Part shown: positions 9,571-20,358 of the stretch, one piece after another
Layout: each line of letters starts with the position of its first letter
How positions within the stretch are numbered: position 1 is the stretch's first letter
Assembly (NCBI GenBank): GCA_003427395.1
Contig: BFEA01000300.1
Coordinates: 884,065 to 931,557 of the forward strand
Length of the DNA: 47,493 nucleotides
Source: Chara braunii
Taxonomy: Eukaryota; Streptophyta; Charophyceae; Charales; Characeae
Direction of reading: 5' to 3'
Made by a program: the position numbers and the translations under genes
The notes under the pieces: generated by a model
What the model was told of the DNA's origin: nothing
The model's input: the letters and a program-made list of their open reading frames with translations, nothing else
The model's database searches: none

Positions 9571-10887
9571 GACTATTTGGCGTGTTTCCTGCAAATCGCA
9601 CCATCGCGGCCTCGTCTGCTTGACGGTGCGTGAGCGGGAGGTAGTTTTAGGTCCTCGCCCAAGTGAGAGGCGCGCGTGGGGTATTGACAGCGAGGTGCAA
9701 TCATGCGCAACCTCGGTGTGCGCGGCGTCAAGGGTCAGCAGGACGCGCGACCTTTCGACCCTTTGCCTTCTTGGGTCTTCACGTTTACTCTTATTATTAT
9801 CATTTTGCCTACTTCTAAATTTTGCTAAGTGCCTTGGATCCGGTGATCGGCTCCGAGGCTAACGCCAGGACCGACGAGCTCAGTTGTTAAGCCGCAGGGC
9901 ACGGTGGCCGTCACGGTAGTCAAAGACCTTGACCACGCGCCTCTTTTGGCGGGCTGTTCGGGTTCCTGTGAATTGGGGATGCTGATGAAAATTTCCCATC
10001 CCACCCACATTGAAGCACGGACCAAAGAGGTCAATGTGCGTAGGAGTGGTGGGGCCTGTGGTCATGGGTTCCCTCGCTTCCTATTTGAAAAGCGTCGATA
10101 GCCTAAAGTAGAAGGGAATTTAGAGAGTGTTCCGAGTAGGCTTGTGGGGCTGCAGCCCAAGGGTGGAGGGGGACGCTACGCGTGCATCTGTGGCCTACCG
10201 CAATCTACTGTGAGAGGTTTGAGAGTGAGCATGCCCGTTGGGCACGAAAGGTGGCGGACCACGCTTGGGCATAGAAGGGGAAGACGGCCTGGGGCGTTGT
10301 GTGAAGGCCGATGCAATGACTGCTCACGTACGGAACCCTTTCTACGCTTTGGTCTTCAAAAGTTTTCGTTTGAATACTTGCTACTACCACCACTATCTGT
10401 GTCTGGACCCACCTCACCTAGGCAAGTTGCTGGCACAAGCAGCTAGCGTTGCGGTAGGCCCAACATCCTCCCAGTCGCTGCAGCGTAGGAGCGAGCTCGG
10501 CAACTGACCGCGCATAGGCAGGGCTCTGCAGCGCCACCATCGGGACAGACAGAGCCGGCAGGGGAGTTGCTACATGCTCCCTAGTGGATACCGATGTCAA
10601 AGGCCATCGTCCTGCGATCAATATCAATTGGCACTCGATGAGGTACCTAGATTAGCTCATAGTTTAGCGCACTTCAAAGAGAAGGGCAGCGGGGTGAAAA
10701 ACCAGGTGATCGGTAGCAGTGAGAGGTGTTGTTCGAAGGAACCGAACGCAGTTTGTAGGAGCGGGGAAAGGAGGTCAGCGAGAAGGGAAATAAGTGGAAA
10801 TGAACGGAGGCGCAAAATCATGCCGGATGCATACAGGCTGAAGATGGAGCTATGGTCAGAGGAGAAACGACCGGAGAAAAGGATCGA

Positions 10888-11440
10888 GACATCACTCGAT
10901 TCTTAATGGATTCGAGTGGGGGAAGGGGCTAACTTGAGGTTTTGGGCTAGGGTGAAACTGTTAATCAAGCTAGAAAGGACGAAAAGTAAGTAGAAAAAGA
11001 GATAGAGAAGGGAAAGGACGCGTGAAGACATAAACGAGGGAGAGAAATAAAATATAAAAAATGATCGATTTCGTCCGTTAAGAGATGAAAACAGGTGGGA
11101 AAAGGTGATGAACCAACGTTTTGAAGCCGAACGAATCTACTGATAAGGTTAGTTTTGGCAATGGATTATTAGAGTAGGAGGTTAGTGATGAAGACATTAC
11201 GCGGAGCTATGGAGGAAATGAAAAACGAAAAGGAGGAAACGGGTTTTTCTCGCTAGTTAATGGGGGAACTCGAGCGAGATAGGATACGAAGTACGGGTTT
11301 TAGCCCCGGGCGAGTATGATAGTGAACTCAGTTTTAGAGTTAAACTAGTATGAAATGAGGGATGCGCTAAGTTATGGTGGAAGACTAGTCGGACGCAGCT
11401 ATAGGCAGACTGTTTAGTCGATCCTTCACAGAATCGAGTG
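10888..11440 (+). repeat. Leader hairpins of L copy A (ATCGA type)
   Basis: Three hairpins share an apical TTNATGG-like core but have different stems: CACTCGA (10,893-10,899) with TCGAGTG (10,912-10,918); CTCGCT (11,249-11,254) with AGCGAG (11,273-11,278), with inner AGTT/AACT; and TCGAT (11,418-11,422) with ATCGA (11,433-11,437). Copies B and C carry the same type at 19,602-19,627, 24,282-24,305 and 24,633-24,650. Confidence 0.6.
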
Positions 11441-11689
11441 AGCGAAGGATGGATGTCAGGGTTCTCGAGACTGGTGAACCCGAATCTATAGTTAAAATAT
11501 GACGAAGATTAGTGAAAGAAAGGTTAGTAAAAAAAGGGAGAGTGGGAAGAGTGGAGATGTTGAGAGGAGAAAAAAAGGAGTCGGTGAGGTGCAAACACTG
11601 AAATCAAAAAGGGTTGCGGCGAGGCTTGATCTTTGGAGCGGGGCTCAAGAGTCAAAATGTTATCTCATGAGGACTACACCGCCCCTTTA

Positions 11690-12345
11690 AATTATATGCT
11701 TCGTTTAAGAGTTGAACGGGTAACAATTGTATCATGTTATTTACTCATTGCTAGTTTTATTTTTGCCTTATAGAATATAAAATATGTTGTTCAGGTTTGT
11801 CTTGTTATATGACTGGCGGTTGAGTTGGCTTCATATTAGATATTTATAAAGCATATGTGTTCTTCAGTTACAACCCTAGTAAATAACTTGTGCTTATTAG
11901 ACTTTGCATTATTGTCGTGAATATATGTTATTTATCATGGGTTATACTGCATTTTGGATTCATGTTTGGAGTATTGACTTATATAACATATGTATATTGT
12001 TTTCTACCTTGATAGTATAAATGATATTTGGCTAGTGTGCGAGTTATGATTTGAGACAATAGATAGAAAAAAAGAAATACATCAATCAATCTCAATCTGA
12101 ATCACAATATAATATGTACAATAAATCAAATATCCATATTGATAATTATAATAATCTAATTATGTTAAGTGAATATTTGTGTTTTATTTCAGATGGATAT
12201 TTGTTTAAAGACTCTCTTCGATATCGTCATTGTTTTGAATATGTTCTTATGTGCGCTCTCATAATGAGTGTCAGAGTAATTTAGTGTGATATATTCTATA
12301 ATTGACTTAGTTACGTGATTTCCTTCGAGCCTAGGCCCTAAGACC
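11690..12345 (+). other. AT-rich gag leader
   Basis: There is no recognised feature between the GA-rich hairpin leader and the gag frame, only A/T-rich sequence without a convincing frame. It may hold an intron or untranslated leader; nothing in it decides this. Confidence 0.35.
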
Positions 12346-12347
12346 GT

Positions 12348-13513
12348 TTGTTTGTTCAACAAGTGATGAGGTCGAGGGAGCTCGAGATGGAAGGATCTCA
12401 AGGGAAGATGGGGTTGAGGGAGCTCGAGATGGAAGGATCTCAAGGGAAGATGGGGTCGAGGGAACTCGAGATGGAAAGATCTCAAGGGAAGATAGGGATC
12501 GAGGAACTCGCCTCTCTGTTGGGTCAGCGAGATTGGGAGCGAGACAACCTACCCAAGGTTGAGATCGACTTCTTCAAGGGCTATCATGTTTCTTCCTTGA
12601 CAAGTTCGGGCAGATAGCGTCTCACTTCGAGTGGAATGAGGAGCAGATGCTATAGGAGGTTATAAAGTATATCCATATAGGCTTGAAGGAGGAAGTCAGT
12701 AAGTTGGTTAGGAGAGCAGGGTCATCGTGGAGGAAGTTCTATAATGACATATCGGATAAGTACCGGCTAGGTGAGGAACTGCTGACCAAAGATGATCTTG
12801 AGAAGATAGATCGATACAATTATGTTTTAATAGGGCACTTCCTTATGGAGTATGTGCGAGCATCCCGCAAGGTCTGGGCGCTGCCTGAATATGACAAGTG
12901 CTTTGCTTTCCTTATAAACTTCATGGATGCAAAGCAACGCGATTTGACTCGTGGGACAGAGGGAAGACTCATATGGGGCAAAATACGAGAGAATTTTGTA
13001 GAAGGCGATTTCGATCAGCACCTCTGTCATACTCTGCGGAAAGCAAGGAAAATAAAGAAATCGTTGAATTATGAGAAGAATGAGCATGACAAAAGGCGAA
13101 ATGACATTGCACCAGGCACCTTTGATGGTTTGAAAGGTGGATTTTATGTCGTCAAACAAAATCATAGATGGAGCAAAGAGAAGAAAAGAGAGTCATGTGT
13201 TGAGAGAAAAGAGGTGCGCGTTAGAGTGAGGAATGTTGCAACTCATACCTATGAGAGGACGTTTGACGCTCCAAACGAGAAAGGAATAGTGGAGCGAATG
13301 ATTCAGGAAGAAGTTGGTATAGCCATACCGTACACTACATCTGATCCTACAAAGGAGTGTGGTGACAAGGGTACATCGTCAACTGTAAGTCGGACAGGAC
13401 AAAGGAATAGCAGGGGGCGAGAACGGTGGACAAAGATAGTATGTGTCTGTTGTAGGAAGACTGAACATACCCCTCGTAGATGTAAGATGGTAAGGAAAGG
13501 AGTTGAAGGGTGA
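12348..13513 (+). pseudogene. gag: Retrotransposon Gag, one frameshift and one stop
   Basis: Gag forms the capsid shell of LTR retroelements. The N-terminal part (12,348-12,600) has three 14-residue tandem repeats of the form RELEMEGSQGKMG, then DFFKGYHVS. A -1 frameshift near 12,592 leads to FLDKFGQIASHFEW, which fits the F-L-x-x-F-E signature of Ty3-type Gag. An in-frame TAG at 12,653-12,655 interrupts the capsid region. The rest (276 codons from 12,683) is open and rich in charged residues, and ends with the zinc knuckle CVCCRKTEHTPRRC (CX2CX4HX4C), the nucleic-acid-binding motif. The frame stops at 13,513 with no fused protease or RT. Assignment to Ty3/gypsy rather than another LTR group rests only on the short capsid motif. 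Confidence 0.8.
12376..12500 (+). repeat. 42-bp x 3 in-frame tandem repeat in gag
   Basis: Three units with the order GAGCTCGAGATGGAA, GGATCTCAAGGGAAGAT, GGGG-CGAGG. The 42-bp period is 14 codons, so the frame is kept. Few differences between units suggest recent expansion. Confidence 0.85.
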
Positions 13514-14370
13514 GACCGTTGTGCTTTAGGCAAGAGTTTGTTTCCTCCCAATAACAATTACCAATTTACTTGTCTCATCCATAGCAAGAAAGCGATAAAA
13601 ATGGTGTCAGCAGTCTTGAACGACTTATAAATAACCACTCAGAAGGCTATGACGATGCGGGAGACTCAGTTGCTCGACTAATAGGCAATCATCTGCTTGT
13701 GTTGTTTTTAAGCCGAGTCTCCAAGTTTTATGAGACATAGATTTTACTTTGTATATATTTCTGATTTCGGATGAGAATCCTTACTTTTTGAGGTTGTGCA
13801 TACGCTCTGGGTTCGACTATCCACGCTCTAAGTTGATTTTAGAGGTCTTGTAAGATTCGAGTGTCCGTACGCTGACGTCCTTCCACCTCGGTGAGAACGC
13901 TTGACATTATCTTGTGTATATTAGTCTTTTATAACTTATAGGGTATGTTATACAAGGTCTTTTGTTTCTGATTAGGACCTGGGATTGTGACGATTTGAGG
14001 CTTGTGGAGATTTGAGACTCGAGATGATTTGATTTTCTTCTGAAAACCATCTTGGTATGAGTTTTGATTCCCCCGGGGTGCAGAATCGTACGCGTTCTTG
14101 CGCGTTCTTGTTGTTATTAGCATTCTCGTGATTGTGACCTTGTGGGTTTTTCTGTATTCATTCTAATTGATATATGAGAAAGAAACATTTAATAATGTGA
14201 AATAAAGGAGTGACAAAAGATCAGTAAAGAGTATTTGAACCAAAGAGGGTTTGATGAAGTGAAGAAAGCGTGATTATCAGTGAAATATTTATGAGAGATT
14301 CGAAGAGTCTAGAAAATTCTATAAAGAGAGAGGTTATGCCTGAAGGCAGCCTAAGTGGTTATTGGTTTCA
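13514..14370 (+). other. Post-gag interval without pol
   Basis: No reading frame with protease, RT or integrase motifs is seen on either strand. GGAGACTC near 13,660 can pair with GAGTCTCC near 13,716 as a long-range 8-bp stem. The rest is unassigned. Confidence 0.45.
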
Positions 14371-14374
14371 TTTG

Positions 14375-14560
14375 GACTCATCTTCAAGTGGAAGATGTTT
14401 AAAGGTTATATGAACAGTCCATCCATGTGTGAGAGAATGGCCGAGAGATTTTTATGGTTGATTCTCCTTCAAGTGGGAAGAGGTCTTAAAAGTGTTTATG
14501 AAATGCTCACCCTCAAGAGAGGGAGAAAGACTTAAAAGATTTTATGGAGTAAGAGTTTTA
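14375..14560 (+). repeat. L-element hairpin repeats, first block
   Basis: Units of about 45-50 bp, each with a hairpin followed by a TTAAA-GNTTTATG-like linker. The stems differ: CATCTTC (14,379-14,385) with GAAGATG (14,391-14,397), perfect; CCTTC/GAAGAGG near 14,466-14,483, imperfect; CCCTC (14,510-14,514) with GAGGG (14,519-14,523), perfect. The loop AAGTG or AAGA is similar between units while both stem arms change. Confidence 0.6.
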
Positions 14561-15889
14561 TCCTCGGTCAAATCGGCAAGTCCACTCTGTTGGTTCTCAG
14601 CTGTCTGCATAGATTTATCAATTTGCTGGTCGTACTTGCTTTGACTTTATTTTTCTTCTCAATGGTTGTTGACAACTCGTGCGCCTCGTGAGTATCAAAT
14701 GTTGGAGAAAGAGGGAGATTTGGAGTGATCATCCAATTACCATTCATGAATGCAGTGAGCTTTCACCGAGGTGAGAGGAGGAGCAAAGACGAAAAGGTAG
14801 GGGGAGAGGGAAGGAGGGAGGAGGTGATAAAGTCATTACTGTTGACCTTTATGTGTATTTGATGTCGACTGTGCTCAAATCAGCCGCCTCCTCTGCTTCA
14901 TTGAAGTTCAAACATAGTGTGAGTAACCCTTCCAACCTAAAGAGTTTTCAGGGTGATAGAAGGGTGCTCGAAAGTGGGAGGACATTTAATCATCTCGTAT
15001 TCCAGAAAGTATCAGAACCCGTTGTGATGAACTGTATTTCACCTTTCGCACGAAGCGGTGGCATCGGCGAATGACGACTCTGCGGGAGGAGATCACATTC
15101 GAGATGCATAAGTCATAGTATTGTCTATGGCAACAAGGGGAAAAGGAGAGGAGCGAGGAATAACAGTCAATACAAGAGATGGAAGGGATGAGAGAGCAAA
15201 CACAATCAACAGGGTTAGGAGAGAATGCACGCTTAGGCAATAGCACTAGTGGGGATGAAGGAGGAGGAGGGGAAACCCAGGATAAGCGGCTGCAACATCT
15301 GAACATAAGGATGATACGGGCTTGGTGCGGCCTTCATATAGCCAAGAGTGGATAAATTTTAAAGAGCGAACGAGAGTTTAGCAATAAGGTCCGGTAAGGA
15401 TTTGATAAGACAGACTTACTGTGAGGTCGGGATTACGTAATTTATCTTTTGAGTTGAGGTTGTTCAACTCTGAGTACGTGTATGACTTTGAGGCTATTTG
15501 GTTCCTTTTAAGTTGAGATATCTCAACTTTATACATAATAAAGATCTGAGATTACTGGTTTGTCTGACGATCACTATCACTCTCACGTGTGTTGATTTAT
15601 CCTGATGTATAATAATTTTTTGTATGAAAGGTGTATAGGATGCATCTCATACGTTTTGTGAATGTGAAATGTGTAAACTGTCTACTCTCTGGTATACTCG
15701 CGCAATCTGCCTACGGACAGACAATAGGCTCGAGTATAAGAAAGAGGGACGAGGTTCGTTTGGTGAAAAAGTGTGAGAATCCTAAGGGATTTACGAGTCT
15801 TTTAAAACTCAAATGCTTGTCCATGCTGAATGATATTTGTTGGAACTGAGACGAGGACCCACAAGTTGGTCTCTCAACAATGAGTGTTT
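14561..15889 (+). other. L-element interior, non-coding
   Basis: No recognised gene. Two related hairpins stand out: GAGTTGA (15,451-15,457) with TCAACTC (15,464-15,470), and the 20-bp perfect palindrome AAGTTGAGATATCTCAACTT (15,510-15,529). The word AATAAGGTCCGGTAA occurs at about 15,384 and again at about 17,133, just before the terminus of copy B. Confidence 0.45.
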
Positions 15890-16010
15890 TATGTTTGACT
15901 CCCCTGTGGGAGGTGGTTGTAAGAATTTATGATTGATTACCCTCCATGAGGGAGGTGGTTGTGAGATTTTATGAGTGAGTCCCCTGCAAAAATGGAAGGT
16001 GGTTAAATGA
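15890..16010 (+). repeat. L-element hairpin repeats, second block
   Basis: Three units of about 42 bp with the linker GAGGTGGTTGT-AGA-TTTATGA. The central hairpin is CCCTC (15,940-15,944) with GAGGG (15,948-15,952). Flanking units show CCCC-TGT-GGG and a degenerate CCCCTGC...GGAAGG form. Confidence 0.6.
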
Positions 16011-17149
16011 TTTGAAATGACATGGAAAGCAGTTTGGATGATAAAAGTCTGACGAGAAAAACCAAGAGGAATTATTATTTATTGGTGAAATCTTGGAAGG
16101 TCGTAAATTGGTGAAACTTTGAGAAATGTCTTTAAGATGAGTAGTCTGCCTTACTCTAATCAAGTGGGAGTTCACGACCTTGTGAATCTGACGACGATTT
16201 TTTGTGGATTTTGAAGAGGGTGCCGAACTCTCTATGTTGTCCCACAGAGAACTGGTAAATGCCTTTTGAGTGAAAGAGACCTCTGCTTAGTCCACCAGTA
16301 GGCCTGAGATTATTGCGACACACCGTCCAGTCACTAGGATGCTAATCTTAAGACATATATGAGACCCAACTAGGGGTTAATCTAGAATCACTAGGGCGCA
16401 ACCCTTAGTGTTGGCTGCTGACCGGCGTAACCTTGCAGCGGGCCCACGTCTCACCAATGGGTAAGGCGTGAGGGGTGTGACTGCCTCAGATAGTTTTATT
16501 CCCGCGGGATGACGGAGGGATAGGAGTCGAGTCTGTCTTGTTTTTTTGGGAGTCTTGATAGTGTAATTTATCAGAAGAGTCGCCTATCGTTGCGCAACCA
16601 ACGAGGGCACCGTCGCTAATATAACAATACGGTGGGCCGTAGATCCGGTTCGATCAACCAGACTATGGTGGGCCAAGATGGAGACCTGACTCTCCTGTAC
16701 TAGACTGCAGGAGAGATCTGTGATAAAAAAATTATATTTTTGTGGATATTTTGTGAGAAAGGCGATAGCTGAGTGCCTTTAAAAGGTCTCGGTTAGGGTC
16801 CGCGTCCTAAGTTATGACCCTGCACACAGGACGATGACTAAACAGGACACCCAACGATGAGCCAACTGATGTCTAGGACAAAGGGAGAGGATTATCAATG
16901 GCTACTTGGAACAAACTTAACATTGTAGTACGGATCATCCCGGTGTCCAATGCCTGGTCACAGGAGACCCAGATTGAAGCCCTGGCAGTGGTTAGTTGCG
17001 ATCGAGGGTCATTTGATAAGATCCTCAAACGGAGTCAAGTTGGCCAATCGGATTGGATCTTTTCTCGTCAGCATTTGGAACTATGAATGTTTTGATAGCT
17101 TTTGATTATTCGACGCGACGGGGACGTCGCTTAATAAGGTCCGGTAAAC
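16011..17149. other. Unassigned interval between L copies A and B
   Basis: I find no gene. A GGTTCGATC word at about 16,649 resembles a Pol III B box, but no tRNA fold or A box accompanies it. The interval ends in AATAAGGTCCGGTAAAC directly before the TGTC terminus at 17,150. Confidence 0.4.
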
Positions 17150-18650
17150 TGTCAGCGCGAATACCCTTACAAGGGTATCCGCCCTAGTTTTTGCAAGTGA
17201 CAGAAAATAGGTTGGGTTTGAAATTTGAGTACACTGCACGAGTTGCGGTTGTATTTTGTTCACGTTGACTGAATGGGTGACTGGAAATAGAGAGTGTATA
17301 AGCGCGCAGTTTTGAGGCGCGCGTGATGATTTTGATGTTATAGAGTCGGCGTTTTCGCCGGCAAAATTTTGATTTTTGACTAAAAACTAGGAAGGGTTTT
17401 CTTTATGTTGGAGTGACCATGGTGCTTGTGCGATCGTATGGAAGACGTCATTAAACAGTAATGTTACTATTGGGCGGTGATTGAAGCCTGCGAAAGAAAA
17501 TAGAATGCAAGCGGTGACCTCCGCGCAGTAGATGCGGGAGGTTGACAGTCGTGGACGGAGCCAGGCGCTAAGAGCGGTGGGCGCCATAGGTCGGCAGTTG
17601 TAAGTTTGGTCCGTAGGCGAAGGAATGGCTTTGGGGTATTTTGGTAGGCCTCGTGCCGTGCGGCAACAGTTTATATTGAATTTTGCAGTGGTTCATCGCA
17701 GCCTTGGGTACCAGCGCTATTGGTAACGACATTGAACTTTCAAAGCGACGGTATAGGGATCGAGGGCGGCGACCAGTGGCGATGGAAAATCGGACCGGCT
17801 GAAGATGCCAAGGGGTTGAGGGCCCGGCGGGGCTATCCCCTTTGGTTTTGTTGCCGTCCCATCAGTGGGCCCGGTCAACGGAGCTAAAAATGGCACTGAC
17901 AGTCTCCCTTCCCCAAAGGCACCGGTTGTATTTTATTTTTTTTTTAATTATTTTTTTTTTTATTTATTTATTTTAGTTGCTGGTCCGGTTGTATTATTAT
18001 TATTATTATTTAATTATTTTAGTAGCTGGTCCTGTTTCCGGGACGCAACACCAGCATCGGTACCAAGGTTGTTTGCGGGATACCAACCGGCGTGAGCTGA
18101 ATGGGCCAGCGGTTGCAATTTCTACAAAGTGGTCGTCACGACAGTCGAGGACCCTGACCACACGCCTTTTTGGTGGGCTAGTTTGGGTTCCTGTGTGTTC
18201 GGGATACTAGCGAAATTCCTCTATACTACCCATCTTGAAATACGAACCGAGAAGCTCAACATGCGTGCGAGCTGGTGGGTCATTAGCCCACGAAGGGGAG
18301 GAAGAAACCTGAGTGGTCGGACCCTCAGCGCATGCACCCTCCGTTGCCAGCGATCTGCTGTGAAAGGTTTGAGTGTGAGCATGCCCGGTTGGGACTCGCA
18401 GATGGTGAACCGAGCCCAGGCACAACAGGACGGGGGACTGGGGCAGTGGCCGTTGCTGCGACACTAACTGTGCGCAGCCGTTCACATGGAACCATTTGCC
18501 ACATCGGTCTTCAAAGTCCTATCTGAGTTTTGCTACTACCACCAAAATCTGCAGCGGGACCTGCTACACCTGGGATCACGCTGCAAGGGTTGCGGGCCCC
18601 GTGCCCTTCTACTCTTCACGACAGCCTAGCATAGGCCGCACACCCGACAT
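17150..18650 (+). mobile_element. L element copy B, LTR-like 5' region
   Basis: TGTC at 17,150 is followed by the family's terminal hairpin, inner core TACCCTTACAAGGGTA with outer GCG/CGC pairs. A GAGGCGCGCG block follows near 17,312. 18,120-18,400 matches copies A and C (ACAGTCGAGGACC; TGGGTTCCTGTG; GGTTTGAGTGTGAGCATGCCCG). The middle (17,330-18,000) holds a T-rich run and no recognisable gene. No gag follows, because SINE-like repeats intervene from about 19,050. Confidence 0.5.
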
Positions 18651-19050
18651 CGTGGGACCAGCAAAGTACCAATTTGCCATTGCTGCAGACGACCAGGGTT
18701 TTGTCCCATCTGGAAAGGTACAACGGTATGACCAGAACCATTCCTAAAATCTCGAATTGGTCTATCCCAAAATCTGCATGTTTTGCAAATTTGGGGTCAT
18801 AGTGTGAGCGCTCCTGTCGGGACCAGAAATGTGGTGAGCAATGGTTGAGTAGGGCGTAGCCAGAGGGAAGGCCAGCAGAGGCTGCAACGGGCATTGCCGT
18901 GCAACTCGTCCGTCGGACCTTGGTATACGGACGAAAGACTAGTTGAACCAGTATTTGGTTCCTCCCAAGTTTCCCGCAAGAGAGCTGGAACTGCTGGGCA
19001 GTTTCGGCGCACGACAGTGTGACCGTGCGGTGTAAATCAAAGGTGGGACC
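18651..19050. other. Unassigned interval
   Basis: Mixed-composition sequence with no recognised repeat. Open frames of up to 162 codons on the minus strand show no domain. Confidence 0.35.
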
Positions 19051-19054
19051 GTCA

Positions 19055-19200
19055 GGGGCAACTCGGTACACCTCAGAACTGCTAAAGTACAGACCCGGGC
19101 TCAAACCTAAATGATGAGACTTGATGAGTGAAACTAAATATTTCTGAATTGCCTGGGGCCGGTCAGCTAAATGATGATATTTCCAGGCCGTCGCTTAGTA
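19055..19200 (+). mobile_element. tRNA-like SINE head, copy 1
   Basis: GGTACACC, then AACTG-T-AAATACAGACC-like words, then GGGCTCAAACC (B-box-like) resemble the repeat at 19,226. It is a degenerate partial tRNA-derived SINE. Confidence 0.45.
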
Positions 19201-19221
19201 CCGGTCCCATGACTAGTCATG

Positions 19222-19380
19222 GTACCCAAGAGCCTAGCTCAATGGGTACACCCACGAACTGTTGAAATACAGACCTGAGTTTGGACTGCGCTTGGAGCAG
19301 ATGAATAAAAATACTACAATTTTGATTTGCCCCAGGCTAGTTAATTCAATATTGGTGTCCCTAAGCAGCGCTTGGGGGTT
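19222..19380 (+). mobile_element. tRNA-like SINE head, copy 2, upstream of U6 relic
   Basis: TAGCTCAATGGG (19,233-19,244) fits the Pol III A-box consensus, and GAGTTTGGACT (near 19,276) is B-box-like. ACCCACGAACTGTTGAAATACAG is also found at 39,690 in forward orientation, and in reverse at 1,020-1,050, where it joins U6 sequence. Here the tRNA-like head and the U6 relic point the same way. Confidence 0.5.
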
Positions 19381-19461
19381 GTCCTTCGGGACATCCGTTA
19401 AAATTGAAACGCTACAGGAAAGATTAGCATGACCCCTGCACAAACATGACAAGTATAAATA
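19379..19461 (+). pseudogene. U6 snRNA retropseudogene
   Basis: GTCCTTCGGGACATCCG, then AAAATTGAAACG, then GATTAGCATGACCCCTGC, then CATGACA-GTATAAAT align with U6 snRNA from its first nucleotide to about position 83. The 5' TTCGG hairpin and the AGC triad are kept. The ACAGAGA box, which pairs with the 5' splice site, reads ACAGGAA, and the terminal GAGAAATGGTCC region is missing. The upstream sequence has neither a plant USE (TCCCACATCG) nor a TATA at the usual spacing. It is therefore best read as a retroposed pseudogene. Confidence 0.8.
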
Positions 19462-19601
19462 GGAGGGCGGGCCTTGGTTAGCAGTTTGTTTTGTTAGCTC
19501 GAGCTGCCATCAGACCGAGAGCGGCAGGGGTGTGCTATACTCGGGAGGAAGAAGACGATGTGGACGACGAAGATGGTGGTGGGAAGGAAGAAGTCATAGT
19601 T

Positions 19602-19627
19602 CGCCCGTTCCTTGACGGAATCGGGCG
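19602..19627 (+). repeat. ATCGA-type leader hairpin, L copy B
   Basis: CGCCCG (19,602-19,607) pairs with CGGGCG (19,622-19,627) around a TTCC...GGAA apex. It is followed by TTAGGGTTTTGAG, similar to TTGAGGTTTTGGG after the copy A hairpin. The stem sequence is unlike that of copies A and C. Confidence 0.6.
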
Positions 19628-19889
19628 GAGTAAGACTTGAAATTAGGGTTTTGAGCCAAGGCGAAGCTGATGGCGGGGTCATATTTCACTTAGGATGGAT
19701 GGTATAGCCGGTATCGACCGTATGGGCTGCACAGTGGCTATGGAAGGAAGCGGAAAAAATGACGAGATCGACGTGGCTAAGATTAAGGGATGAAAGAGAA
19801 AGAGAAGGGGCAGGCACTTACTTGTGAGTGAACCTGTACGGACAGGAATATACAGGGGATGAGAGTTGTGCGCGAGAGGGCGAGTTCAG

Positions 19890-20321
19890 AGTGGCAGAGT
19901 ACTTCCGTGTTCGAGCCGAAGATTCATATTGGTTTTGTGCAACCACTTGCAATCGATGGAAGCAACCCTTATCGATCTCGCTGCAAGCCCGGCTTGAGAA
20001 ACACAATGTATATTTCCTCGTTCTAGCGGAAGATTCATTCCAATACTAATCATCCTATCGATGGAAGTGTTGTGAGGCCAGCAGCGAGGTTGGAGACTTG
20101 CCTGTTCGGCGGTGTGTTTCTCACACGATCGATGGCAGTAGCGTGAGGCGAGCCATAGATTGGGGACTCACCATGGTGACTATGCACGATAAAAATTGTG
20201 GAAAGTGCCGATGCACCTTGTTGGGTTATATCGGAAGGTGCATTCACATTGTGCCCGAGGGCGGGGCATTGACAGGCTGCGCTAGCTCCGTATACCTCCC
20301 CATGTTTTGAGGGGAGATTCA

Positions 20322-20358
<37 letters not shown>

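Larger units (their letters stand above)
9571..16010 (+). mobile_element. L element copy A: Gag-only LTR-type retroelement relic
   Basis: 9,571-10,260 is homologous to 17,840-18,400 and 22,740-23,260. Shared words are ATTTGGCGTG, GAGAGGCGCGCG, a GAC-CTTGA block near a GGTTCCTGTG or GGTCCGTGGG block, and GGTTTGAG-GTGAGCATGCCCG. The leader then carries ATCGA-type hairpins, followed by a broken gag (12,348-13,513) and hairpin repeats. No protease, reverse transcriptase, RNase H or integrase frame appears in the 2.5 kb after gag. The structure therefore fits a non-autonomous Gag-only (TR-GAG-like) element. Its 5' terminal hairpin is missing at 9,571, and a 3' LTR was not identified. The end given is only the last array found. 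Confidence 0.5.

Noticed and set aside
16560-16700. Pol III tRNA gene at the GGTTCGATC word (about 16,649)
   Set aside because: No A box at the right distance, no acceptor stem and no anticodon arm could be folded.
19379-19461. Functional U6 snRNA gene
   Set aside because: ACAGAGA box altered, 3' terminal region missing, and no plant USE or correctly spaced TATA upstream.
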